Assembly (NCBI GenBank): GCA_948567375.1
Contig: OX419755.1
Location: forward strand, 1,865,001-1,929,000
DNA from: Lunularia cruciata
Lineage: Eukaryota; Streptophyta; Marchantiopsida; Lunulariales; Lunulariaceae
Direction: 5' to 3'
Length of the DNA: 64,000 nt
The notes below the pieces were generated by a model, which ran no database searches, was not told where the DNA came from, and saw nothing but the letters and a program-made list of their open reading frames with translations. Shown here piece after piece: positions 24,367 through 34,740 of the stretch. Made by a program: the position numbers and the translations under genes. Every line of letters begins with the position of its first letter. The first letter of the stretch is position 1.

Positions 24367-25020
24367 TGTACAAAAGACTGCGCAAGATTTGACTTCTTTG
24401 CTGCAGTCCCATCTGCTCTTTAAATTACTGTCCTTCGTATTGGTTCGAGATATACATGTCAGTGTGCTTGGACCAAGTAGGCAATACTCTGAAAGTATGA
24501 CGAGGTCAACTGAGATGTCCTGTCCTCGTCAGGAAGCAGATGTTCAGACTATGGAACAGCCACGTTTTACAGGAAGTGCCAAAGTGCAACTTATAGCGAG
24601 GAGGCCCCGTGAAGCCTTTCGCATGTCGTCTATCTAGTTGAGACTTTAGGCTTAATTGGTGAAGAAGTCGGAATCTCGATATACAGGTCTGGAAGGAAGT
24701 ATCTTCGGTCTTTCTGCTGCACACAGGTGTTCTCTTGTGAACGAAATGATCGATAGTTAACTCTCACCTGTTATTTTTCTGAAAAGGTTTTGATCGATAC
24801 AGTGGTATGTAGTGAACGTGTTTCTTTGAGGGTCTGGTTATTGTTTTCGGAGTCCACAGGCAGATGGTCCATATCGTGAGGTAGAAAGGCCATCAATCGA
24901 GTTTACTGAATACTTCTGGTTACTGCGTCTCCTGGCTTCAGGAGTGTCTTATTTCGTTTCGCGATTGTTTTATTTTACTTATCATAACCCTTTATCCTCT
25001 TGAATTTACCTTTCGGAAAT
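24367..25020. other. Downstream flank of the F-box gene
   Basis: Presumed 3' UTR and intergenic DNA. No further coding frame is supported, and no unambiguous polyadenylation signal was picked out. Confidence 0.35.
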
Positions 25021-25130
25021 GAACTTCTCATATCGATACTATCGGGACCTAGCCCCATTTTACCGCTTGATGGGGTCTTCCCATCCTTCATGCGTTCTAC
25101 AAGGTCGCCTTTCTCATTCTTTTCGGGAAA
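25011..25130 (+). mobile_element. LINE 3'-end fragment (plus sense) with probable target duplication
   Basis: Starts at the CTCATATCGATACTATCGGG module, continues through CTAGCCCC, CTTGATGGGGTCTTCCCATC and AAGGTCGCCTTTC. The flanks TTTCGGAAA (25011) and TTTCGGGAAA (25121) are near-identical and likely the target duplication. The fragment lies about 650 bp downstream of the F-box stop codon. Confidence 0.75.
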
Positions 25131-25251
25131 CATTTGCCAATCCGCTAGTTCTTGAATTTCTAGTAGCATCGTGTCTGCTGCGAAAACCTCGTTTCCATGT
25201 TTTGATCTCAAGAACGGTGACACCTGCTTAGAAACAATGTTGAACATTAAC

Positions 25252-25389
25252 CAATTATTGGTGCTACCAGAATTCTACTTACTTTTTCTCCACTCTCAAA
25301 TGATGCTCTCGAACATCCGTCAATTGTTGGTGCCACCAGAATTCTACTACTTCTCCGACTCGCAAATTGGGTTCTCGAGGCGTGCGGGC
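25252..25389 (+). repeat. Diverged 69-bp tandem duplication
   Basis: CAATTATTGGTGCTACCAGA at 25252 recurs as CAATTGTTGGTGCCACCAGA at 25321, and both units end near GGTTCTCG or GCTCTCG. Partly diverged; no coding role seen. Confidence 0.6.
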
Positions 25390-25475
25390 ACTAAAACGAG
25401 ATACTATTTCGCTTGGATATCTTAGGTGCAGATTTCTCATACAGCTTTTAGCACTTGTGTTTTATCCGTGAGTGG

Positions 25476-25500
25476 ACTTGATGGGGTCTTCCCGTCGTTT
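25476..25500 (+). mobile_element. Possible minimal LINE-tail fragment
   Basis: GACTTGATGGGGTCTTCCCG matches only the terminal hairpin of the LINE family. At this length chance or conversion cannot be excluded. Confidence 0.4.
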
Positions 25501-26171
25501 CTTTCTCGTTCGCTTGGGAAACTTTCTCTTTCTGCTATGGCGCAAAATTTGCACTGCATTTACATTGCCTGGAAGGTGAAGAGTGAATATGCAATCTCAC
25601 CCGTTCTACGATTTTCCTTGCAATCCTAATAAGAGATTGAAATCTGCATAAGAGTGTGTTAGCGTTAATGTTGGTTTATGAGGAGTGTTTTGGGGAAATT
25701 TCAGGTAGTGGAATTCACACATGTGATAACAATTTAAAAGAAGCTGATTGCAGTTAACGCAACCTATTACCATATACATCAATGCAGTTGGCAGCGCCAC
25801 CGTGGTAAATAAAAGGCGTATAAAACTTTAAGTTGGACTTTGTAAGATCCGGTAGTATAGATTTATTTGCAACAAGACAGTTATCGACATATATCTCAAG
25901 TAAAAACATTTTGTTTTTCCATTTTATGGCTTCTACAAGCGACTCGACCAGCTGCTTCCAATCTTACAACTTGTACTTCAAAGGAACTCAAGATTCTATC
26001 TAGGTAGTAAAACGTAAATATCTCCAAAGTTGTCGGGATGCCCCAAATTGAATTATCCTGAGAAATTGTGCAAGGTCAGATTTAAGTACAATGGTTCAAG
26101 TATTTACTTACTTAAATTATGCGCATAGTTACAATTGTATAATTTATATAATATGGTTTGAATTGACAAGA

Positions 26172-26960
26172 GAAAAAAAGCGACCACGCAAAACACATGA
26201 AGGATAGGACGATCCCATCAAGTTGAACAAGGGAGAGACAAAAGAGGTAGAATGGGACTAGGCATCAATAATTTAAATCCGTGATATCTGCACTATTGCA
26301 CCTAAGGTATCCAAGTTACGGAAATCATAAGGTCTATAAATTTGCTCTATTACATCTAGAATATCCAAGTTATGTAAATCATAAGGTCTATAAACTACTA
26401 CAGCCTCCGAAAAAGCATCACCTAGTGTGAACTTCTCCTAAAGATTGCAGCGGTCCAATGTTCTTTGTAAAGCAATGAAAACATGCTATCTAAAATATGA
26501 TGTAAAGTATGAGCGTGAGAGTGATACCCATAATATCTAATATGATAAGTTCTCATGCACTCTTTGACAGATGTATAGAATATAGTGTCCATAACTCCAT
26601 ATAATTCCAAGATTAGAGGAACAAAGATGATCTCGTTCCACAAACTTGGAGACCTTATGTGCTATTGCTCTGCTCACCGCCCATCCAGGAGGATGAGTTA
26701 TCACTCCTTCCAAAATTATATTATGTATAGGATCTGTAATCATGACATCTGCCATAATCACTCTGTCCATATCGGATCAAGTATAAATCTATTTTGACTT
26801 TTGTTATTTACAAAGCATATAAATGCTTCTTACAAGTAAAGTATTCAGCTTCTTGTGCCATAGCAAACACTATATCCTTGGTGATATCATGACATGGTGT
26901 GAATTGATCCAAGTTTTCTCTATTTCGATTGGCCTCGTTCATACCAATGTAATGAGATCA
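26172..26960 (-). mobile_element. LINE copy with C-terminal coding remnant (minus sense)
   Basis: On the minus strand the coding remnant comes first (26,770-26,422, two frames) and the hairpin 3' UTR after it (ending about 26,172). The peptide includes ITHPPGWAVSRAIAHKVSKF and, in the next frame, LELYGVMDTIFYTSVKECMR. It aligns with the longer copy at 30.3 kb (ITHPPGWATSGAATRKVSKY; LELYVIMDTAFDTFVRNC). This C-terminal region follows the reverse transcriptase in this LINE. The copy is 5'-truncated and dead. Its 3' UTR carries a 54-bp duplication (TATCCAAGTTA at 26,308 and 26,362). Confidence 0.75.
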
Positions 26961-27218
26961 CAATATCAAATGTGCATTTACATTACAATGTTTTCCTAGA
27001 TTTAGTCCAAATTACATTTATTTCCCCTTCTATCTAACTCGATGTAGATTTCAAAATATGGGAATCTTAATGATTCTGGTCCAATTTCAAGTATCTGAAG
27101 TACGTTTGCTGTCATGATTATGTACAATGGATTTTATTAATTCGAGAGTTGCATTTGAAGCCATGGACTTTATAACTTTATACTTTCTTTAGTGGATCAT
27201 TTCTGTACATTAAACGAA

Positions 27219-27271
27219 GAAGGCGATCGCATGTGATAACAAGAAGGATGGGAAGACCCCATACAAGAAAA
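27219..27271 (-). mobile_element. Short LINE 3'-end fragment (minus sense)
   Basis: AAGGCGATCGCATG, then AGAAGGATGGGAAGACCCCA; homology stops within or just after the hairpin. No clear target duplication. Confidence 0.65.
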
Positions 27272-28200
27272 AGACATTGGGGAACAATGGGGTTTCACTC
27301 TTGACTTTAGGGATACTCGGAAAGATCAGTAAAATACTGGGGTGTTTCAAAATCGGGATTGATGGGTTATTTGCGGGTACCCATGAGACTCCGTAATATT
27401 TTTTACGAGTTCTTGTAAAAGGAGTGAATGATTCAATAACAATATCCTGGCCAATTTATCAGGTCATATTATTTTAGTTTGCTGAAAAATTTTGATCGAT
27501 ATTTTTCGAAGAGTCCTACTGTGTTGCGAGAGAGTCCCAAGGGACCTCTCGCAACAGCACATCATAAGGCCCATTAAACATAAATCAGAGGACCAATAGG
27601 AAATCATTTGGTTCATTCCCTGTCCCGGAGCTACCTCCACGGGCCGAAACAGACTCACACTAACCTTCGAACCTTTATTTCCATTGCACATATGTATATA
27701 TATATACAAACACAGGGATAATCTCTCTGTCATCCGTCTAAACTCCTGAATATAGACATGCGTGACTTCATGAGTATTGCACACTCAAGATATTTAGTCA
27801 CTTTAATACTCGACCTTAAAAGTGACTGAATATATATATATATATCTAAACAAGTGATTGTCTATCATCCGCATGATACAATAAGGAGTTTCCATCAGTC
27901 AAATTTTTCTCTTGCTCTTGATCAGGCAAGTCACTTATAGCAAGCCAAACATAACACTACGGGAGTTGTGGATCACCCTATCAAATTTTACTGGAAATGA
28001 AAAAAGAATCCATAGAAATTTACGCAGTTACAAATATTGCCCGTAAAACCTAAGTACACCCCTGCATCTTTTTGGAGTTTTCGGACTTCTCGTAAATCTA
28101 AGGGATTTTTATGGGCACGTCTAAACCCGTTTTTAAAATCCTCACGGGAATCTGTGTAAATTTTTAATTAGGTTATGGACATTCCATAAAGCTGTATGAG
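27272..28200. other. Non-coding stretch with TA microsatellites
   Basis: Short TA runs occur near 27,690 and 27,830. No gene is supported. A few stretches with CCCGTAAA or CTCGTAAA resemble sequence near 6.58 kb but could not be aligned convincingly. Confidence 0.35.
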
Positions 28201-28202
28201 GT

Positions 28203-28266
28203 ATTAATGAAAGGTCTTCCCATCCTTCGTGTTCTCTACACGGTCGCCTTTTTCGATTAATGAAAG
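28203..28266 (+). mobile_element. 42-bp LINE-tail insertion with perfect 11-bp target duplication
   Basis: The inserted bases 28214-28255 are only the last 42 bp of the LINE (GTCTTCCCATCCTTCGTG through CACGGTCGCCTTTTT). They are flanked on both sides by ATTAATGAAAG (28203-28213 and 28256-28266). This shows directly that the short repeat is copied by target-primed insertion and fixes its 3' end at the GGTCGCCTTTTT boundary. Confidence 0.85.
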
Positions 28267-28289
28267 CATTTGCTTATCTACCTGTTTCG

Positions 28290-28391
28290 TATCTTCTTCC
28301 CTTGACAGACATAGAATTGGTTAGAAGATTCATCTAATATTTCTTCTTCTCTTGACGGACGTAGAATTTGTCAAATGATTCATTTAATAGT
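28290..28391 (+). repeat. Diverged 49-bp tandem duplication
   Basis: Two units share CTTCTTCYCTTGACRGACRTAGAATT and a GATTCATYTAATA ending. They lie just right of the 42-bp LINE insertion. Confidence 0.65.
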
Positions 28392-28565
28392 TTTAAGACT
28401 TCTCTCTCTGGATTCGAGTCCTTCATGTAACTCAGATAATTGTAAGAATCGAATGCTCCATAGACTTTCCATCACCCATAAACCTTTTTACTGTAATCCT
28501 ACGGGGAAACCTTCGTCCCGTATAAATCCATCAAGTTAAGAACCGAAACCCTTTGTGAACCGGGG

Positions 28566-28710
28566 GAGGCGGCCGAGCAGGAAAAACGAAGGATGAGAAG
28601 ACCCCATCAAGCCGGACAAAGGAGAGAAAAAAAAAGTAATATGAGGCCAAACCCCAATAGAGTCTATACGAAAAATCTGCCCTATCGCACCTAGAACTAT
28701 GCCAGTGGCA
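28566..28710 (-). mobile_element. LINE 3'-end copy (minus sense)
   Basis: Complete 3' module, about 145 bp: GGCGGCCGAG, ACGAAGGATGAGAAGACCCC, a pyrimidine tract on the minus strand, GGCCAAACCCC, then AGAGTCTATACG and the CTGCCCTATCGCACCTAG start. It abuts sequence leading into the minisatellite. No clear target duplication. Confidence 0.75.
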
Positions 28711-28888
28711 AGTGAACCCATGTGAGCATTCTGTCGAGAGAGACATACCGAAGAATGCCTTGTAAATGAAGGACAAAGACTATGAATGCGGAACTGCGTT
28801 GATGGCGAATGTGATCATGCTGTGGTAACCATTCGTTCTCACATATCAAGATCGGTCGTATGTAAGCATTATGTACGTATTGTATCTT

Positions 28889-29610
28889 CCTGAGAGAAAC
28901 CGAGACAACTAGTATACCCCAAGGAAAAGACAAGAGGGAATACGAGAGAAACCAAGGCAACTAGTATACCCAAAGGAAAAAACAAGAGGGAATACGAGGC
29001 ACCGATAATATACCCCAAAAGAAATATAAGGAATACAAGACACCAATAGAATACCACAAAAAGTAAACGAGGAGATACAAGCAACAATAGTATATCCCAA
29101 AGGGGGATAAAAGGAATACAAGGGACCACAGAGTCTCGAAAGTACGAAACGTAAAAGAGGAAAAACAAGCACCGATAGTATAGGCCAAAGGGATTTGGAA
29201 TACAAGGAACCAAAAAGTCTCGAAAGTATAGAAGACGAAATACAAGGCACCAGGAGTACATTTCAAAGGGAGAAAAATAGAATACAAGGTACAAAAAGTA
29301 CGGAAAGTATGTGATGGAAAGAAGAAGAGAATACAAGGCATCAATAATACACTTCGAAGCAAAAATAATATTACGCAGGGTAAAAAGAAGAGAGATCAAT
29401 GCACTAATAGTATAGTATACCTAAAGGAGAGAATTTTGTTTGGAATTTTGTACCAATAATACACCCGAAGGAAAATCCAAGAAAAGAGGCACCAATGATA
29501 TACACGAAGGAAATACAAGACACAAACAAGGCAGAGTAAAATCCGAAGGTAGCTAAAAGAGGAATACAAGGCACCAATAGTATACCCGGAGGAAATACAA
29601 GACACCAAAA
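28889..29610 (+). repeat. Degenerate minisatellite, about 16-17 units
   Basis: Purine-rich units of about 30-55 bp follow the pattern AAGGCACCAATAGTATACCC, then AAAGGA...GGAATAC. A second unit type replaces the middle with AAAAAGTCTCGAAAGTA. The two types are interspersed, suggesting higher-order growth by unequal exchange. Several long minus-strand frames here are by-products of the repeat (hydrophobic, repetitive, no conserved start). Confidence 0.8.
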
Positions 29611-29749
29611 AGAAAACGTAAAATAAGATTCACTACTAATCAAAGTTGGGTCATTGTCCGACACATATACATGTTTAGAAAAAGAAAATGTTAAATAAAT
29701 ATTCAAATTTCAAGAAACAATCATACAAGGTCTTTAATCCCCTCTCTAA

Positions 29750-30037
29750 AACATCCAAACACAAAATATCTTCCACTATACTGTTCCCACCACCATAGGG
29801 CTCGTTTACATCCCGGCAATTTATCTTGGCACATTGCAAACAACATGCCAAGATGAATGGCTACGCTGTTGCAGTGTACATTCAAACGAAAGAAACGACG
29901 AGTATCACAAACTCTTTCTTCGATGTGACCCAGACGGAAATTACATTGTCTGTCACGATTCGGACGTGCAGTGTGACAGCTTTTGGTGGTGGAAAAAGCA
30001 TAATGAAAGACATTTCTTGTATTTAGATGTTTTATAA
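29750..30037 (+). CDS. Possible GRF-like zinc-finger fragment (exon or relic)
   Basis: Open frame of about 95 codons without an ATG. Its C-terminal part has the spacing C-x2-H, then YHKLFLRC, a further Cys pair and QCDSFWWW before the end. This resembles a GRF-type zinc finger (CxH/C ... FxxC ... C.FFxW). GRF fingers occur on nucleases, helicases and transposon proteins and bind single-stranded DNA. The match is by eye and partial, and no helicase or nuclease neighbour is visible. Confidence 0.3.
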   Translation, partial: NIQTQNIFHYTVPTTIGLVYIPAIYLGTLQTTCQDEWLRCCSVHSNERNDEYHKLFLRCDPDGNYIVCHDSDVQCDSFWWWKKHNERHFLYLDVL

Positions 30038-30485
30038 ATATATTTTGACGATTTTGTATGTTCTTTATACATACAATTCATTTTTGATGATTTGAATATT
30101 TATTTAACATGTTCCGTATAAAGTTTTTTTAATTGATAACTTCTTCATTTTACTACATCTACATATATTCCAGATTGCATGTCTTAACTTCCGGTTGCAT
30201 GAAGTGCCGCAACCCTCCCCCTCTCCATCTCCCTCCGACTATTTCTTAAGTCATCTCTACATTCAATCACTTCTACAGTTCCCACTTCCAAGGAATGACA
30301 TGATATAGCATGAATAGAGGATAAACAAAGAGTAAAAAGGCAACCACATAGAACACATGAAGGATGGGAAGACCCCATCAAGCTGTACAAGGGAGAGATA
30401 AACGAGGTAGAATGGCGCTAGGCCCCAATAGTATCGATGCGAGAAATCTGCCAATTGCACCTAAGATATTTGAGCTATGCAAGTC

Positions 30486-30842
30486 TTAAGATCTATAAAC
30501 TGCTGAAACATCTGAAGAAGCATTACCTAGAGTGATTGCTCTCATGTGGATTGCACCAGCCACTATTCTTTGTAGAGCAATGAACACATACTGTCTAAAG
30601 TATGCTACAAAGTATGAGAGTAAGAGTGGTACCGCCTGGCGTCTCGTGCAATTCCTGACAAATGTGTCGAATGCCGTGTCCATAATTACATATAACTCCA
30701 AGGCTAGAAGAACAAAGAGGTGACCTTGCTGCATACTCCTATACTTGGAGACCTTACGTGTTGCTGCTCCACTCGTCGCCCATCCAGGAGGATGAGTAAT
30801 CGCTCCCTCCAAAACTGCATCACTCGTAGGCTCTATAACCAC
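30486..30842 (-). pseudogene. LINE C-terminal region (118 aa open)
   Basis: The longest uninterrupted piece of this LINE protein. It contains ITHPPGWATSGAATRKVSKY, then LFVLLALELYVIMDTAFDTF and a YFRQYVFIALQRIVAGAI stretch. It lies downstream of the RT and directly before the 3' UTR. The closely matching peptide at 26,770-26,422 confirms it was coding. The function of this C-terminal region is not known to me; comparable tails with an RQ..S.ALQR motif follow RT in related LINEs. Confidence 0.7.
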
Positions 30843-31423
30843 AATATCCGCAATTGTTACTTGCTCATCTCAGACCAAGTATAAGTCTACTCTGACACAT
30901 GTTGTTTGTAAAGAATTGGATGTTCCCTTCAAGCAAGATATACACTCTCTCATACCATAGCAAACACTATATCCTTGATTGCATCATGAGTAGCTATCTT
31001 ATATCCTTCATAAGAAGACCGTGTCATATGGACCGCTGTTGCATCTAGTGTAGAACCACTCTCACAAGTGAGTAATGAAGAGGCAGACGGGTGGACCAAA
31101 CCTGAGCAAAACCTCATTGTTGTACAAAAAGTGATTGGTGTGAGTTGGAATGCCCTAATGCACAATCAAGCTAGGATCCAAAAGCCTGCACCCTTGCCGG
31201 AGCAAGATTGAAGACATGCTCTAGTGGCCCAAGGAATGAACAAGTCAACTAAGAGAGAATGTAGTATGCATTGACACTATTGCTCCATCAAGGAAGATTG
31301 CAAACCTATGGTCCAATCTGACGGTAGTGAATCAAAGGATGGAAGGTCCTCCTATGCCCATGGAGATAGAACATCTATCATTTTCCGCAATAATATGTAG
31401 AGAGAAAAGGATCTCTCCTCCAT

Positions 31424-31946
31424 TGTAAAATTCCGAAGATAAAGAAAAACAATAGAGAAAACACAAATTCCACACTCAAACTCGGATGTCCCAAAGGAGC
31501 CCCTTTTGTTTATTATATAGCCAAAGAGGATATCCTCCAAGGAAGCTCCACCATAGGTTAGGTACATGGATAGGTGACATGTTGGAAAGCTCCACCCTTA
31601 GATTACTTGCTTGGATGGGTGACATGTCGGTCCTGGTCCCATCTAGTTGGTCTGGCTTTGACCAAAGGGAATCTTTTAGGGAATCTTCTTGTAGGAATCT
31701 TAGAATCAGGTACTGTTGGAAGGCTCTCAGCAAGACAAACCAAGGGCAAGGGAAAGGCCAACCTTTCCTCCATTTAGGAAAACTTGCACAATTTAAAGGC
31801 CTAATTCATCCATTTAGGCCTCCAAAATTGCCTCTAAAGTTTAGGCCTATTTTGGCTTCTGCCCTATTAGTAGAAGTGCTCTTTTGGTGATACCTCTATC
31901 TGATCTACTTTCTACATCATGTGTAACATCCTTCCAGATGTTACCA
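31424..31946 (-). mobile_element. LTR inserted in the LINE (minus sense)
   Basis: On the minus strand it starts TGGTAACATCTGGAAGG and ends in a TTTTACA. It contains a TATATAATAAAC promoter-like box followed by TTTGGGACATCCGAG. It matches the LTR at 33,238-33,640 in the opposite orientation over several hundred bases. No gag or pol is attached, so it looks like a solo LTR. Confidence 0.6.
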
Positions 31947-32165
31947 CCCCAAGTTTCACCTCTAGATCATATGCCTAACTATTGATTCTAAAGTTTCCCA
32001 ACATGTTTTGATTTCTAAACTATTAGTAGAAGTACTCTTTTGTTCATGCCTTTGTATGATCTATTTATTCCATCATGTATAACATCCTTTCAGATGTTAC
32101 CAAACTAAATTTCATCTCTAGATCATCTATCTAGCTATTGGTATTACATCCACCTTGGTCAAATA
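31864..32165. repeat. 156-bp tandem duplication of the LTR head
   Basis: CTATTAGTAGAAGTGCTCTT at 31,864 recurs at 32,020 with one change. Both units carry the TAACATCCTTYCAGATGTTA hairpin and the CACCTCTAGATCAT block. It appears to be a duplicated LTR 5' end. Confidence 0.75.
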
Positions 32166-32559
32166 AGTCTCCAAAACTAGCCTATCAATAAACACACAAT
32201 TGGACAAAAGTAGGGGTGTTGATAGATCTCAACTAACTAAAAGTGCTATATGTGCCATCTCCTCCATAGGTAATAGGCCTACCCCTCTGCACAAGATTGG
32301 TAAAGATGTATGCCTACATGCCAAATCCCTCGTCACACACTCAAATGTCCATGGTCCAAAGATATCACCAATGACTCCCATAATCCTCTATCAAAAGCTC
32401 TCAAATGCAATTGGAAAGTCAAGGAAGGGAGAATCATGCAAAGAAAGTAAGTTGGTCAATGGGCAATACTAGAGGAGAGTATACCAAATGGCACTTATGG
32501 ATCTCCTAATAGAGGAAGGTCATCCACATGGAGAATATCCTCTACAAGGGCAACGTCTA

Positions 32560-33240
32560 CTAGCATGTGACAAAATCCTTGGATCCTACTGGCACTCCAA
32601 GAATATGTAGTCCATTTGTAGATGTGACACACCCCTCTAGAAGCTCAAGGTGGGGAGGTATATCTAAAGAGGACCATGCTCTACACTTTGACACCTTCAC
32701 TCTCAAGCCTACAAGATATAACTTGGTAGTCAAGTGATCAAAGGCTTGCCTAATCTGATCTATGGGGCCCACAATGTGTGTATAGTTTACTAAGGAAGGA
32801 ATAAACAACCTGGCATGGCCAAAATAGTAGATAAGAGAGCTCTGAAGTGAGCCATGGCAAACAAAGGTACCCTTAATAGATCTCTTTGTCGTGTATCAAC
32901 AACTGACTCCAAGATGATGACTCCCTCTCGTGACCACCCACATTGTAGTAAAGAGAAGCAAGAGGACCATAGAACAATTGTATACAAGGAATGAGACTTT
33001 CCGAGGATCCACCGGCCTCCCTAAGCTCTCTAAAGATGGATGCAAGAGAGACACTATCAAAAGTGTTCTCAATATCTACTTGTAGGACAACCCACTCCGG
33101 ATGGATATCTAGGAGTGCCATGCTGCCTAAGGAAATAACCTCACAACCTCAAGTGTAGTTACTCCAAATTGATGTGGACTGAGGTGTCGTAATACCAATA
33201 GCTTGACATATTATCTTTACATGAAATTGGCTTGGTAACA
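32560..33240 (-). pseudogene. LINE reverse transcriptase relic
   Basis: Three adjacent minus-strand frames read in order: HPEWVVLQVDIENTFDSVS (RT motif with the first catalytic Asp), then ESVVDTRQRD (normally TRQGDP), then LPSLVNYTHIVGP. In active relatives the last has an ADD catalytic pair before THIVG; here it is NY, so the polymerase is dead. GLRVKVSKC and ILGVPVGS, typical of the downstream RT thumb region, follow. Frameshifts separate the segments. Confidence 0.85.
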
Positions 33241-33640
33241 TCTGGATGGACGGTAGGTATGATAGGCTAGGTAGATCAAATAGTGGTGCCCCTCTCTCTT
33301 GCTTGTCTCATCAAGAGCTTTCCAATGATACCTCACCCATGCCATTTTTTAATTCCTATAGGAATATTTCTTGAAGATTCTCTCCATTCAAAGCTTGTTT
33401 GACCAACTAGATAGGACTACAACCTACATGTCACCCATGCATGCAACTAATCTAAGGGTAAAGTTCACTGCCATGTCACCAATCCATATATCTGGTCCAA
33501 GGGTGGAGCTTCCTTTGAGGGAATCCTCTTTGCTATGTAATAAAGACAAGGTGCTCCCTTGGGACATCGGAGTATTGAGTGTGAGGCTTTATGTTTGTTC
33601 TCCTATATTTCTCTTAAGGTCTCATATCCTTGGAGGATTA
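33238..33640 (+). mobile_element. LTR inserted in the LINE (plus sense), probable solo LTR
   Basis: Starts TGGTAACATCTGG exactly where LINE coding homology stops, and ends near 33,640 where it resumes. It contains a TATGTAATAAAGACAAG box followed by TTGGGACATCGGAG. Related to the opposite-strand LTR at 31,424-31,946 but shorter and diverged, so they probably inserted separately. Confidence 0.65.
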
Positions 33641-34011
33641 TAGGTGCTCTCGAAAGTGAGATCAATATTGAAGGACAATGGAGTGGCTAACCAAGTGCAA
33701 AAGGATCTCTCCAATAGCAATCAGTCTAATGCTCCCATGCCCTTCTCCATTATGAGAAGTCGACTAGCCCCTAACACCCGACTAACTAACATACAAATAT
33801 CTCCTATTGTTAATGCTGCATCCACCTGAAAACAACTTGGTAAATCCAATAGAAGGACCATATGCTTGAAAGCAATCTCTAAGATGCTCATATACCATCC
33901 TTGATAAGCCTCTTGAGGAGAGGCGAGGTGCAATGCACAATGCTTGTGCAAAAAGTGATCTATCCAAACATAAAAGCTACTGAGGCTAATAATCTAAGAC
34001 CTCTAATGGTA

Positions 34012-34029
34012 CTCTCTCTCTCTCTCTCT
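34012..34029. repeat. (CT)9 microsatellite within LINE coding relic
   Basis: A pure CT run that on the LINE strand would encode alternating Arg and Glu. Confidence 0.8.
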
Positions 34030-34461
34030 TGCCATAGGATGTAGTGAGCATAAGGAAGAGATAGTCTCATCAGTGGGACTAGCCATAGACAAAGGGTGTA
34101 GTGCTCGTGCTACTCTACTAAACTTTCCCGCTTAACCCAATGTCCTACACCGTCGTAATCAAGTGGACTCTATGGTAGAACCTATCTCTTAAAATATGTA
34201 GCCCTAACCAACTCCTCATGTAATGCAGCCCAATCCTCCACTTGGAATTGATGAAATCTAGTAGTGACCTCTCTATGCCCCACACGTCTCACTCTAGCAT
34301 AACAAAGGCACCATCAAGGGAGTAAGAGGAATAAGAACCATGGTAATTCATCCAAGGGATCACGTGCCAAATGATCAAGTGGTAGGAAAAAAACCTATCT
34401 AGCCTCATCATGGAGTGTACGTGGTAGCCTATGGAATAGACGTGGAGATGGAAAACTAGTC

Positions 34462-34737
34462 TTAAATAGTCAACTCACTTGAGATGCTAACCATTCCCAT
34501 GACTTGATCGGTATCCTTGGAACAATCAACAAAGAGATAGAGAAAGCGTACATAATCTCGAGTGCCACCATTGTCAATGTGGTTTCTTGCATTACGTGAG
34601 CATCCCAAGTAGTCCTTGTGCATCCTTCCCACACGGATCTTTATTCCCTTGCAAGGTAAGCGTTGGTGACACATTGGGCACGGTGTATCCTGAGCCGCTC
34701 TAGGCAGCCCTTGGGGAAGTGTAGCTATGGCTAGCAT
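34462..34737 (-). pseudogene. LINE N-terminal Cys-rich segment
   Basis: A 91-aa open piece with CPMCHQRLPCKGIKIRVGR, then a conserved-looking YLGCSRNARNHIDNGGTRDY stretch. The C-x2-C-H...C spacing resembles a zinc-binding motif as found at the N-terminus of many LINE proteins. It lies upstream of the RT on the same strand. Confidence 0.6.
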
Positions 34738-34740
34738 AAG

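Larger units (their letters stand above)
30334..34740 (-). mobile_element. Long LINE (non-LTR retrotransposon), interrupted by LTR insertions
   Basis: Read on the minus strand: a Cys-rich N-terminal segment (34,737-34,462), an upstream coding relic (about 34,050-33,650), a reverse transcriptase domain (about 33,240-32,560), a C-terminal segment (31,423-30,486) and the hairpin 3' UTR (30,485-30,334). An LTR interrupts it at about 33,238-33,640. Another related LTR, in the opposite orientation, sits at about 31,424-31,946, with extra repeat DNA to about 32,550. This is the longest copy of the family in the window and ties the short repeats elsewhere to a LINE. Stops and frameshifts make it inactive. 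Confidence 0.8.

Noticed and set aside
24260-24637. 125-aa plus frame overlapping the end of the first F-box gene
   Set aside because: It overlaps the F-box coding end in another frame and shows no domain.
25021-28710. Recurring short repeats considered as a CRISPR-like or spaced array
   Set aside because: Spacing is irregular, orientation is mixed, several copies have target duplications, and two copies continue into LINE coding sequence.
28869-29399. Long hydrophobic minus-strand frames (up to 176 aa) resembling membrane proteins
   Set aside because: They are translations of the purine-rich minisatellite complement; all three frames are open because the repeat lacks stop codons.
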